The position numbers and the translations under genes are program-made. The notes below the pieces were generated by a model. That model did not search any database, was not told the DNA's origin, and saw nothing but the letters and a program-made list of their open reading frames with translations. 32,185 nucleotides of DNA, taken from assembly GCF_002257455.1 (NCBI RefSeq), contig NZ_NCKN01000014.1, forward strand, positions 1-32,185, in the 5' to 3' direction. The DNA is from Microbacterium sp. 13-71-7. GTDB taxonomy: Bacteria; Actinomycetota; Actinomycetes; Actinomycetales; Microbacteriaceae. Shown here piece by piece: positions 8,323-15,575 of the stretch (position 1 is its first letter; every line of letters begins with the position of its first letter).

Positions 8323-8733
8323 GTGAGCGACGTGACAGATGAGGGTCCCTTCTTCCACGGCACCAAGGCGGATCTGCAGCCCGGCGACCTCCTCACGGCG
8401 GGATTCCGGTCGAACTACCGGCCCGAGGTCGTGATGAACCACATCTACTTCACCGCGCTGCGCGACGGGGCCGGCCTCGCCGCCGAGCTCGCGGCCGGCG
8501 ACGGCGCTCCGCGGGTCTACCTCGTCGAGCCGACGGGCGCGTTCGAGGACGACCCGAACGTCACCGACAAGAAGTTCCCCGGCAACCCGACGCGGTCCTA
8601 CCGCAGCGCGGATCCGCTCCGCGTGGTCGACGAGGTCGACGACTGGACTCGGCTGACTCCGGAGGCGCTGCAGGAATGGCGCGACCGCCTCGCAGCGCTC
8701 GCTGCCGACGAGCGCGGCGAGATCATCAACTAG
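8323..8733 (+). CDS. arr: NAD-dependent rifamycin ADP-ribosyltransferase
   Basis: Arr transfers ADP-ribose from NAD to a hydroxyl of rifampicin, inactivating the drug. The 136-residue protein matches the compact family throughout: [20 protein letters not shown] (His12), NHIYFTAL (Tyr42), [14 protein letters not shown] (Asp76 region) and [19 protein letters not shown]. These correspond to the His-Tyr-Asp catalytic set of Arr enzymes. The start is a GTG at 8323, 6 bases after TAGCCT, so probably leaderless. It is a single gene between hemA and a convergent ArsR-SRPBCC gene. Chromosomal arr genes are widespread in actinobacteria, so nothing here demands recent transfer. Confidence 0.93.
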   Translation: MSDVTDEGPFFHGTKADLQPGDLLTAGFRSNYRPEVVMNHIYFTALRDGAGLAAELAAGDGAPRVYLVEPTGAFEDDPNVTDKKFPGNPTRSYRSADPLRVVDEVDDWTRLTPEALQEWRDRLAALAADERGEIIN

Positions 8734-8758
8734 CGGATCCGCTCCCGCTCCCGCGCCT

Positions 8759-9598
8759 TCAGGCGAGGGAGCCGTCGCCCGACAGGGCGCTGAGGCCCTG
8801 CAGCAGCTGCGTCCACCCCTGCTCGAGCCCGGCGATCGCCTCGGTCGCACCGGGTGTCACGTGGTCCACCTCGATCCGCAGGGCGACCACGGTGGCGTCG
8901 CCATCCGCGCGCAGCTCCACCGTGTGCACGGCGTCGAAGAGCGCCACCCCGGTCTCTCCGATCGGCGCGAGCGCGAACACCAGACGCCGGCCGGGATCCG
9001 CCCCGATCACCCGCCCTTCCGAGCGGTAGGTCGCACCTCCCGGCTCGCCGAGCACGAAGCGGATGGCTGCGCCGACGTCCGGCGCGATCGAGAGCTCCCG
9101 CACGTCGAAGTGCGGCGGAGCCCACCATCGCGCGGCGAGCGCCGGATCCGTCCACGCGCGCCACACGGCGTCGGCCGGCGCGGCGACCTCGGCGCGGAGG
9201 GCGAAGGCACGCGCGCCGGGCGCCTTCCCCTCTCGAGCGATCGCCTGCCCGTACGCCTGCAGCGCGTCGTCGTCGCCGTCCGGCTGCGCCCATTCGCCCA
9301 GCCAGCTCGCGAGGGACGCGAACGCGGACCTGTCCAGGCCGACGACCCGGCGCCGACCCAGCCTGTGGATCGTGACCAGCCCCGCCGCTTCGAGAGCCTG
9401 CAGGTGCTTCGTGGTCTGCGGCTGCAGGGCGCCGATCGCCTCCGCCACGCCCCCGACGGTGCTCGCGCTCGCGGCGAGGACCTCCAGGATCCGGAATCTG
9501 GTGGGCTCCCCCATCGCGGCGAAGGCACGCCGGGGGTCGAGGGGACCGGCGGCGTCGCCCGTGGGGGCGGCGGCCTGGCTCTCCTGCCCCTCGCTCAT
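8759..9598 (-). CDS. ArsR-type HTH regulator fused to an SRPBCC (AHSA1-like) domain
   Basis: A 279-residue two-domain protein. Residues about 22-85 form an ArsR-type winged helix (FAAMGEPTRFRILEVLAAS, then LQPQTTKHLQALEAAGLVT and the wing RRRVVGLD). Residues about 130-270 form an SRPBCC hydrophobic-cavity domain (FALRAEVAAPADAVWRAWTD, ARWWAPPHFDVRELSI, GWTQLLQGLSAL). ArsR proteins paired with AHSA1-like SRPBCC proteins are common; here regulator and cavity domain are fused, so the cavity may bind the inducer. No cysteine metal site is present in the HTH part. The ATG at 9598 overlaps the upstream SRPBCC gene as ATGA. Ligand unknown. Confidence 0.85.
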   Translation of the reverse strand: MSEGQESQAAAPTGDAAGPLDPRRAFAAMGEPTRFRILEVLAASASTVGGVAEAIGALQPQTTKHLQALEAAGLVTIHRLGRRRVVGLDRSAFASLASWLGEWAQPDGDDDALQAYGQAIAREGKAPGARAFALRAEVAAPADAVWRAWTDPALAARWWAPPHFDVRELSIAPDVGAAIRFVLGEPGGATYRSEGRVIGADPGRRLVFALAPIGETGVALFDAVHTVELRADGDATVVALRIEVDHVTPGATEAIAGLEQGWTQLLQGLSALSGDGSLA

Positions 9599-10065
9599 TC
9601 GGCGGAGACGAGCGCGGCGAGGTTGTCGAGCTCGTTCGCCCGTCCTGCCAGCAGGCGCTGCGTCCACACGTCGTCGTGCAGGGGCTCGACGTGCATGACG
9701 ATGCGGGTGCCGCCGCCGGCGGCCGGATGCAGCTCGATCTCGGTGCGCTGCTCGTACTCGTCATGATCGGGCACGAAGTCGATGATCGAGGAGTATCCGA
9801 GCCGCGTCGGCTCTTCGATCTCGGTGAAGCGCTTGCGGGACGCGGTGGCGAGCGGCATCCCGTTCTGCTCCATGAAGGCGACCTGCGCGGGGGCGACGGC
9901 CGTCATGGTGTATTCGAGCGCGCCGCCGGGACGCAGGTCGAGCGCGGTCACGTCGGTGCGGAAGCCATCCGGCGCCCACCAGCGCGAGATGCCCTCCGGA
10001 GTGGTCCAGAGCTGCCAGACGCGCTGGGGAGAGGCGGAGACGTTTCGTTCGATGGTCTCGTTCAT
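9595..10065 (-). CDS. SRPBCC (AHSA1/START-like) domain protein
   Basis: A 156-residue protein spanning a single SRPBCC domain: VSASPQRVWQLWTTPEGISRWWAPDGF at the start of the fold, GGALEYTMTAVAP in the sheet and WTQRLLAGRANELDNLAALV as the long C-terminal helix. Such proteins bind hydrophobic ligands; the exact role is unknown. The ATG at 10065 lies 6 bases after a CATCAT -10 hexamer, so the start is probably leaderless; an alternative in-frame ATG 5 codons upstream would fall inside the promoter. It is the first gene of the operon with the ArsR-SRPBCC fusion, under the palindromic operator at 10079-10094. Confidence 0.85.
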   Translation of the reverse strand: MNETIERNVSASPQRVWQLWTTPEGISRWWAPDGFRTDVTALDLRPGGALEYTMTAVAPAQVAFMEQNGMPLATASRKRFTEIEEPTRLGYSSIIDFVPDHDEYEQRTEIELHPAAGGGTRIVMHVEPLHDDVWTQRLLAGRANELDNLAALVSAE

Positions 10066-10071
10066 GGACCC

Positions 10072-10101
10072 ATGATGCATTCGTCTAGACGAATATGTCA
10101 A
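10072..10101 (-). promoter_or_regulatory. Promoter and ArsR-type operator of the SRPBCC operon
   Basis: On the minus strand a perfect -35 TTGACA (10101-10096) and a -10-like CATCAT (10077-10072) are 18 bases apart, and the start codon follows after 6 bases. The spacer contains the exact 16-bp palindrome ATTCGTCTAGACGAAT (10079-10094), the size and base pattern of ArsR-family operators. The arrangement predicts repression by the operon's own ArsR-SRPBCC protein, which would block polymerase directly. Confidence 0.8.
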
Positions 10102-10108
10102 GCCTTTT

Positions 10109-10492
10109 TTACGGCAGCAGTGCGCAATCCGGAGCGGATGCTGCGAGACGCGCATCGAGAGTCAGCAGCGAGCATTGCGCCGCGCGTGCGAGCACGACGT
10201 ACATCGCGTCGTACGCGCTGACGTTGTGCCGCAGTGCGTAGACAGCCGGCAGCATCGACATCATCGGCATCTGCTCGACGCCGAGCGCGTCGAACTCGCC
10301 GAAGGCACGCAATGCCTGCTCATCGGTGATCTGTCGGCTGAGGGACCATCCTCGGATGACGGAGGCGACCTCAGCCGTGAGGTGCTGCGGCGCCAGCAGC
10401 TCGTGCCCGTCGATCAGCGCTGCCGCCCTTCGCCCCGCCTCGGTTCCGAACAGGATCTCGGCGACCGCTGATGCATCGACGACGAGTGTCAT
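10109..10492 (-). CDS. vapC: PIN-domain ribonuclease toxin (VapC family)
   Basis: A 127-residue PIN-domain protein carrying the four expected acidic residues: Asp6 in VVDASAVAEI, Glu41 in HLTAEVASVI, Asp95 in SAYDAMYVVLARA and Asp113 in LLTLDARLA. These bind the divalent metal used to cut RNA. VapC toxins inhibit translation by cleaving specific tRNA or rRNA; the target here cannot be read from sequence. The start at 10492 overlaps the antitoxin stop as ATGA, the usual coupled order with antitoxin first. The TAA stop is followed on the coding strand by a run of A, so no terminator is evident. The active site is intact, so the toxin is probably functional. Confidence 0.92.
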   Translation of the reverse strand: MTLVVDASAVAEILFGTEAGRRAAALIDGHELLAPQHLTAEVASVIRGWSLSRQITDEQALRAFGEFDALGVEQMPMMSMLPAVYALRHNVSAYDAMYVVLARAAQCSLLTLDARLAASAPDCALLP

Positions 10493-10713
10493 CGCCCGGG
10501 TCGCTGCTCGGCGAGCACTTTCGCAGCCGGTTCGAGCGTGGCGACGCCGCGACTCGCGATCCGCTCCAGGAGCTCGGCACGACTCGGACGCGTCGCGAGG
10601 CGGTCGAGCTCGCGCAACAGATAGTCGCTCAGCGAGCGACCCTCGAGCGCGGCCTTCGCCTTGAGCGCGCGGCTCGTCTCGTCGGAGACGTTGCGAACCT
10701 GAATCGTTGTCAT
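10489..10713 (-). CDS. vapB: Ribbon-helix-helix antitoxin (FitA/VapB type)
   Basis: A 74-residue protein. The N terminus TTIQVRNVSDETSRALKAKA and GRSLSDYLLRELDRLA form a ribbon-helix-helix DNA-binding domain of FitA type; the rest (RAELLERIASRGVATLEPA) would wrap the toxin. It neutralises the neighbouring PIN toxin and represses the shared promoter. The ATG at 10713 is 6 bases downstream of a TATGCT -10 hexamer (10725-10720) without a ribosome site, so the start is probably leaderless. It overlaps vapC by 4 bases. Confidence 0.88.
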   Translation of the reverse strand: MTTIQVRNVSDETSRALKAKAALEGRSLSDYLLRELDRLATRPSRAELLERIASRGVATLEPAAKVLAEQRPGR

Positions 10714-10719
10714 GCGACT

Positions 10720-10725
10720 AGCATA
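10720..10725 (-). promoter_or_regulatory. -10 element of the toxin-antitoxin operon
   Basis: TATGCT, read on the minus strand, ends 6 bases before the antitoxin ATG. The surrounding sequence is unusually AT-rich for this window. No clear operator palindrome was found. Confidence 0.5.
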
Positions 10726-10784
10726 TCTCACATGCGTCGTGCATGCACCGCGCACCCGTTTCGCTCGGATGCGAGACTGGATCC

Positions 10785-11351
10785 ATGGCCCTTCACATCA
10801 CCGGAGACACCGCCGCCGACACCCTCCTCAGCGACAACCCGCTCGCCCTGCTCGTGGGCATGCTGCTGGATCAGCAGGTCGCGATGGAGACCGCCTTCGC
10901 CGGCCCCCTCAAGATCGAGCAGCGCACGGGCGCGGTCGAGGCCGCCGCGATCGCCGCCTACGATCCCGACGAGTTCCTCGCCGCGTTCAAGCAGTCGCCC
11001 TCGGTGCACCGCTTCCCCGGATCCATGGCTGCGCGCGTGCAGACGCTGTGCCAGAAGCTCGTCGACGACTGGGGCGGCGACGCCGCGAACCTGTGGACCC
11101 AGGGGGATCCGGACGGCGCCGAGGTGCTGCGCCGGCTGAAGACCCTCCCCGGGTTCGGCGAGCAGAAGGCGAAGATCTTCCTGGCGCTGCTCGGCAAGCA
11201 GTACGGCTTCACGGGCGCCGGCTGGCGCGAGGCCTCGGCTCCCTACGGCGAGGACGGATCCTTCCGCTCGGTCGCCGACATCGTCTCCCCCGAGTCGCTC
11301 ACGAAGGTCAGGGAGCACAAGCGCGCGATGAAAGCTGCCGCAAAGAGCTGA
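10785..11351 (+). CDS. HhH-GPD-type base-excision repair protein
   Basis: A 188-residue protein whose centre reads VLRRLKTLPGFGEQKAKIFLALLGKQYG, a helix-hairpin-helix of the HhH-GPD glycosylase superfamily, preceded by the helical block NPLALLVGMLLDQQVAME typical of these folds. It resembles the short actinobacterial HhH-GPD-type DNA repair protein family. The residue that would act as the GPD aspartate is not obvious to me, so glycosylase activity is inferred from family only. The ATG at 10785 is 6 bases after GAGACT, consistent with a weak leaderless promoter. It stands alone, with the tandem dispersed repeat right after its stop. Confidence 0.82.
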   Translation: MALHITGDTAADTLLSDNPLALLVGMLLDQQVAMETAFAGPLKIEQRTGAVEAAAIAAYDPDEFLAAFKQSPSVHRFPGSMAARVQTLCQKLVDDWGGDAANLWTQGDPDGAEVLRRLKTLPGFGEQKAKIFLALLGKQYGFTGAGWREASAPYGEDGSFRSVADIVSPESLTKVREHKRAMKAAAKS

Positions 11352-11433
11352 CCGCGCGCCCTTCGTCTCGCTGCGCTCGCTCAGGGACCGGGGCCGCGCG
11401 CCCTTCGTCTCGCTTCGCTCGCTCAGGGACCGG
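11352..11433. repeat. Two tandem copies of a 40-bp dispersed repeat
   Basis: Copies at 11352-11391 and 11394-11433 differ at one base (CTGCGCTC versus CTTCGCTC). The core on the minus strand contains CCTGAGCGAGCG and GAGACGAAGGG with self-complementary GCGAGCG/CGCTCGC segments, so each copy can fold. I recall this class of short repeat as frequent between genes in Microbacterium and related genera. It lies between the convergent 3' ends of the HhH-GPD gene and the fucosidase gene, where it may act as a transcript-end hairpin. Confidence 0.85.
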
Positions 11434-11437
11434 TGGT

Positions 11438-12727
11438 TCACATCATGACCATGTCGGCGTCGCCGGCGCGGTAGTCCTCAGTCGACGGCACGACCGGCGC
11501 CGACTCGACGCCCGTGCGGAACCCGCGCACGGCCGCGAGCACGGGCGACGGTCCGTCCAGGGCGATCTCGAGGGACCGCACCGCGCGGGTCGGGAAGGCG
11601 TGCAGCCGGCGCACCCCGACGGTCCCGCCGGCGCAGACCTCCTCCCCACCGTCCGTCACGCGGTGCGCCGCGATCCGCTGCCCCTCGGCGAGCTGCTCCT
11701 CGAGTTCGAGGTGGTCGATCGCGACCTCCGCTCCGAAGTCGACGCGCCACCGGCCGTCGCCGAGGGCTGTGAGCTCGCCGTCGAACGGAGCGCCGAACCG
11801 CCGCGCGAGCTCCGCCGCGTACTCGGTGAGCCGCGCGAGGTCCGCGGCGTCGATGAGCCCGTCGCGGTTCGGCGGGACGTTCAGCAGCAGGTTCGCGCCG
11901 AGGCCGAGCGAGCGGTAGTGGATCCCGAGCAGGTGCTCGAGGCTCTTCGGCTCGTCACCGGGCTGCCAGAACCAGCCGTGCCGCAGCGACACGTCGCACT
12001 CCGGCGGCAGGTACCGCGCCCTGCCGAGCCCGAGCATCGCGTCGGTGTGCACGTCGTTCGGCGTGACATCGACGACGTACTCCACCGGGTCGGCGGCGAG
12101 ACCGTCCTCGTTGCCGATCCACCGGATGTCGGGATCGCCCATGTTGAAGATGACGGCGCCCGGCTGATGCTTCCGCACGACGCCGGTGATCCGCTCCCAG
12201 TCGTAGACGCGACCGGCGGATCCCGCGCCGTCGAACCACACCTCGACGAGGTCACCGTACTGCGTGCAGAGCTCGGTGAGCTGCGCGCAGTAGAGATCGT
12301 CGTAGGCCGCCGGATCCGGGTAGCGCGGGTCGTGCCGGTCCCACGGCGAGAGGTAGAGTCCCAGGCCCATCCCGGCCTCAGCGCAGGCGTCGGCGAGCTC
12401 GCGGACGACGTCGCCGCGGCCTCCTCGCCACGGGCTCGCCGCGACCGAGTAGTCCGTCGTCGCGGTCGGCCACAGGCAGAACCCGTCATGGTGCTTCGCG
12501 GTGAGCACCACGGAGGCCGCTCCCGCCGTCCGCGCGGCGGCCACCCACTGGCGCGCGTCGAGCCGCGCAGGGTCGAACCCGGACGCGGGAAGGCTGCCGT
12601 CGCTCCACTCCACGCCGAAGAACGTGTTGAGCCCGAAGTGCAGGAAGACGCCGACGCCGTCCCGCTGCCACCGCAGCTGCGCGGGCGTGGGATGCAGAGC
12701 GGCGGTCTGCGCGGAGATGGTGGTCAC
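11438..12727 (-). CDS. GH29 alpha-L-fucosidase, cytoplasmic
   Basis: A 429-residue retaining fucosidase. The barrel shows RWQRDGVGVFLHFGLNTFFG, VLTAKHHDGFCLWPTATTDYS, and the nucleophile Asp166 in LVEVWFDGAG; the C-terminal part is a beta-sandwich-like domain. No signal peptide is present, so it acts inside the cell on imported fucosylated oligosaccharides. The GTG at 12727 is chosen because it immediately precedes the conserved N terminus and follows a TATCCT hexamer at 12741-12736. Upstream is the GH18 gene, separated by 113 bases with a strong hairpin, so this gene probably has its own promoter. In the proposed N-glycan pathway it would remove core or antennary fucose; the linkage is not predictable. 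Confidence 0.88.
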   Translation of the reverse strand: MTTISAQTAALHPTPAQLRWQRDGVGVFLHFGLNTFFGVEWSDGSLPASGFDPARLDARQWVAAARTAGAASVVLTAKHHDGFCLWPTATTDYSVAASPWRGGRGDVVRELADACAEAGMGLGLYLSPWDRHDPRYPDPAAYDDLYCAQLTELCTQYGDLVEVWFDGAGSAGRVYDWERITGVVRKHQPGAVIFNMGDPDIRWIGNEDGLAADPVEYVVDVTPNDVHTDAMLGLGRARYLPPECDVSLRHGWFWQPGDEPKSLEHLLGIHYRSLGLGANLLLNVPPNRDGLIDAADLARLTEYAAELARRFGAPFDGELTALGDGRWRVDFGAEVAIDHLELEEQLAEGQRIAAHRVTDGGEEVCAGGTVGVRRLHAFPTRAVRSLEIALDGPSPVLAAVRGFRTGVESAPVVPSTEDYRAGDADMVMM

Positions 12728-12778
12728 AGGGTGTGAGGATATCCGGCTCGTCGCGGCGATCCACCCGCCGCGCACAGA

Positions 12779-12820
12779 GCGCGGGACCCGGCCTCCCTCC
12801 CCTCGGGCCGGATCCCGCGC
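12779..12820 (-). terminator. Hairpin between the GH18 and GH29 genes
   Basis: Arms 12779-12793 and 12806-12820 pair at 14 of 15 positions around a 12-base loop, starting 20 bases beyond the GH18 stop on the minus strand. GC content is very high and no U-run follows. It probably stops or attenuates the transporter operon before the fucosidase gene. Confidence 0.6.
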
Positions 12821-12840
12821 CGTTCTGCGGCGCGCGGGGC

Positions 12841-14094
12841 TCAGTCGCCGACGAAGCGCACCTCGGTCGGGGCGGACGGGCCCGTGTGCGGCAGCTTCTG
12901 CGTGATCGTGGCCTTCTGCGGCTCGGTCAGCTTGCGGTCGAGCACGAGCGTCCAGCTGCCGTCCACGGCCGCGGTCGTGGACGCCGCCGTCGGGATCCTG
13001 CCCGGTCCGGTGACGGTCACGCTCACCGTGGCGCCCGGGGCTCCGACGCCGCGGATCGTGATCCGGTCCGCGGCGAGCGCGGCTGTGGCCGCCTTCGGCG
13101 CGACGCCCGCCGCGTCGTCCTGCACCGCGGAGAGGTTCTTCATCCAGGTGAAGGACGTGGGCGTGATGCTGTCATCACCCCAGACCTTGCCGTCGCGGTC
13201 GACGGCGTAAGCGAAGAACCCGCCCTTGGTGCCGCCCTGCGGCTGCCAGGTCGCGTACTTGTAGGCCGTGGATCCCGGCGCCGTCGCGGGGTCGTAGATC
13301 CCCTCGGCGTCGCCCCAGTGCGTGCGGTCCTGCTCCTCGGGGAAGGAGAACCCGGGCAGGAACTGGCAGGGGGCGATCTTGTCGGCGAAGGTGTTCCACG
13401 TCGACTGCATGCCCGCGGTGCCGCGGCCGTACGCCTGCAGCAGCACGTACGACACCTTCGACGAGACCGCCGTGAACAGCGGGGTGCTGCCGTTCTGGTT
13501 GGTGTCGAAGATGAGGATCTTGTCCGATCCGGAGGTCGGCCCGAGGATGTCCCCGAGCGCGTTGAAGACGCCGATCGCCCTGGTCAGGTTGTCGCCGGTC
13601 GGGTACGACTCCACGTCGATGTCGATGCCGTCCAGGCCGTACGGCGTCACGTACGTGTCGACGAGCTTCTGCGCGTAGTCGCGATAGGCCTGGTCCGTCA
13701 GCGGGATGTCCGCCTTCGCGAGCTTGTCGATCCACAGCGTGTACGCGACCCTGGTTCCGCGCGCGTGCAGCGCGGGCACGTACTCGTCGCGGAGCGCGCG
13801 CCAGTAGTCGGTGCCGGCGGTCGCGCCGGCGTCGAACACCATCGCCACGTCGACCTCGGGGGGAAGATCCGTCATGCGCGTGACATTGGGGTCCGGCAGG
13901 TTCGAGTTCGCGCTCTGCGGCACCGTGACGTCGCGCCAGGTGCGGTAGTACGCCATGGTGAGCGGCTCCGCGGAGCACTGCGACGTGTTCCCGGCCGAGG
14001 CGGATCCCGTCTCGGCGAGGGCGGGCGGCGCTCCGAGGAGCGCGACTCCGGCGATGAGCGCGCCGAGACCGACGGCTGCTGTCGTGCGTTTCAT
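12841..14094 (-). CDS. Secreted GH18 endo-beta-N-acetylglucosaminidase (EndoS/EndoF-like)
   Basis: A 417-residue exported enzyme. Residues 1-27 are a signal peptide ending ALA before Glu28. The barrel carries LTMAYYRTWRDVT, VDVAMVFDAG, VAYTLWIDKLA and the GH18 catalytic signature LDGIDIDVESYP with Asp158, Asp160 and catalytic Glu162. The layout fits enzymes that cut the chitobiose core of N-glycans (Man-GlcNAc // GlcNAc-Asn) and leave GlcNAc on the protein. A C-terminal Ig-like domain (about residues 340-417) may bind substrate or wall. The start has GAAGG upstream and overlaps the GH20 stop as ATGA. As the only secreted hydrolase of the locus it is the probable entry step. A chitinase-like role is possible but less likely. 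Confidence 0.85.
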   Translation of the reverse strand: MKRTTAAVGLGALIAGVALLGAPPALAETGSASAGNTSQCSAEPLTMAYYRTWRDVTVPQSANSNLPDPNVTRMTDLPPEVDVAMVFDAGATAGTDYWRALRDEYVPALHARGTRVAYTLWIDKLAKADIPLTDQAYRDYAQKLVDTYVTPYGLDGIDIDVESYPTGDNLTRAIGVFNALGDILGPTSGSDKILIFDTNQNGSTPLFTAVSSKVSYVLLQAYGRGTAGMQSTWNTFADKIAPCQFLPGFSFPEEQDRTHWGDAEGIYDPATAPGSTAYKYATWQPQGGTKGGFFAYAVDRDGKVWGDDSITPTSFTWMKNLSAVQDDAAGVAPKAATAALAADRITIRGVGAPGATVSVTVTGPGRIPTAASTTAAVDGSWTLVLDRKLTEPQKATITQKLPHTGPSAPTEVRFVGD

Positions 14095-15575
14095 ACGTGC
14101 CTTCTCTCTTCTTCGAGTGGGGTGGCTTCCCCGATCGCGACGTCGAGCGCCGCGAAGTCCTCCAGCGACAGGGCGGACCCGGCGTTCCAGGACCGCTCCG
14201 CCATCGCGCGCAGCGGTCCGCGGATGCCCTGCGCGACCTCGGCCGGCGTCTGCGCGTCCGGCCGGTCCGACCACACCGCGAACGACGCCCCGAGCAGCAG
14301 CGCGGGGTAGGGGCGCACCAGCTCCTGCCGCACGGTGCTCTGCCCCTCGGGCCCCCACAGGGCGGGGAAGAGCCCCGGATGCCAGTCGGCCTCCCAGATG
14401 CGCGCCGCGGTCGGGTAGCGGTAGCCCGCGTTCTCGCCGAGCACGTAGTAGAACATCGCGTCGTTGACGTTGACCAGGCGGTGCCCGGCGGCGACGGCGT
14501 CGGAGACCGGGCGCATCCCGGCGTTCCAGTTCGTCCACCAGGTCAGCACGACGTCGGGATCCAGGTGCTCCCTCGTGCTGCGCAGCAGGCCGTCGTTCCA
14601 CGCGCGCGCCTCGAAACCGCGCTCCCGCAGGTGTGCGGCGACCCGGTTCACGAACGCGGTGAGCAGGTCGAACCCCGTGCCCTGCGCGCCGTAGCGCTCC
14701 GCCGCGGCGGTCGCGAGCGCGGGGAACTCGGCGATGCGGTCGAAGTCCACGAACTCGTCGCCGCCGAGGTTCCAGCGGGTGCTGTGCGGGAACACCGGGA
14801 TCATGTCGTCGATCAGGACGAGCGCGAAGCGGACCGGATCCTCGCGGGTGATGTCGAGGGCGTGATCCGTCTCGAGCCCCGGCGCCTCCGGCAGCCGCAG
14901 CTCGGGGTGCGCCGTCAGCACGTGCTGCAGGTGGCCCGGCATGTCCAGCGACGGGATCAGCTCGATGTGCAGGTCGCGCGCGGTGGCGACGACGTCCGCG
15001 GCCTCGGTGCGGCCGATCCGGTCGTCTGAGACGATCTCGGGGAACGCCTCCGACTCGAGCCGGAATCCCGGGTTCTCCGAGAAGTGCCACTGGAAGACGT
15101 TGACGCCGACGTCCGCGGCGGCGTGCAGCTGCGCGCGGATCCACTCCGCCGGGTAGTGCTTGCGGCCCGCGTCGAGGTGCAGGCCGCGCTCGGCGACCGC
15201 CGGCGCGGACTGCACCGCGCCTCGCGGGACGGCCCCCTGCGCACGGAGGTTGTGCAGCAGCTGCCGGGTGGCGCGGAACACGCCCGCCGCGGAGGCCGCG
15301 GTCACCACGATGTCCTCCGCCACGTCGATCGTGAACGACTCGTCGGTGCGGTCCCGCGTCGCGAGCGGGCTCAGCCGCAGCCGGATCACCGGATCCGAGA
15401 CGTCGGCGGCCCCCGCGATCCCGCACGCCCGCAGCTCCGGCTCGAGCCGTTCGGCCTCCCGGCGCAGCCCGCGGCTCGCCGCGATCACCCGCGCCCGCTC
15501 CGGCCTCCACATCCCGCCCGCCGGCTCGAACGCCGTGGGCTGCGGGATCGCCGTCCAGCGGGCCGGCTCCGTCAT
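14091..15575 (-). CDS. GH20 beta-N-acetylhexosaminidase, cytoplasmic
   Basis: A 494-residue enzyme with an N-terminal GH20b-like domain (about 1-125) and a barrel starting at ERGLHLDAGRKHYPAEWI. The acid/base pair Asp273-Glu274 lies in RWNLGGDEFVDF, and QWHFSENPGFR, SLDMPGHLQHVL and WTNWN line the active site. It removes terminal beta-GlcNAc or GalNAc by substrate-assisted catalysis. There is no signal peptide, so it acts on imported glycans, here presumably the GlcNAc antennae of complex N-glycans. Start and stop both overlap neighbours as ATGA, so it is translated with the permease and the GH18 enzyme. Confidence 0.92.
   Translation of the reverse strand: MTEPARWTAIPQPTAFEPAGGMWRPERARVIAASRGLRREAERLEPELRACGIAGAADVSDPVIRLRLSPLATRDRTDESFTIDVAEDIVVTAASAAGVFRATRQLLHNLRAQGAVPRGAVQSAPAVAERGLHLDAGRKHYPAEWIRAQLHAAADVGVNVFQWHFSENPGFRLESEAFPEIVSDDRIGRTEAADVVATARDLHIELIPSLDMPGHLQHVLTAHPELRLPEAPGLETDHALDITREDPVRFALVLIDDMIPVFPHSTRWNLGGDEFVDFDRIAEFPALATAAAERYGAQGTGFDLLTAFVNRVAAHLRERGFEARAWNDGLLRSTREHLDPDVVLTWWTNWNAGMRPVSDAVAAGHRLVNVNDAMFYYVLGENAGYRYPTAARIWEADWHPGLFPALWGPEGQSTVRQELVRPYPALLLGASFAVWSDRPDAQTPAEVAQGIRGPLRAMAERSWNAGSALSLEDFAALDVAIGEATPLEEERRHV

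Noticed and set aside
10104..10110. T-run as an intrinsic terminator of the toxin gene
   Set aside because: The toxin is transcribed leftward, so its RNA has A rather than U here, and no hairpin precedes the run.
10712..12736. A 674-codon plus-strand frame across the HhH-GPD gene, the tandem repeat and the fucosidase gene
   Set aside because: It crosses unrelated real genes in a different frame or strand and has no recognisable domain.
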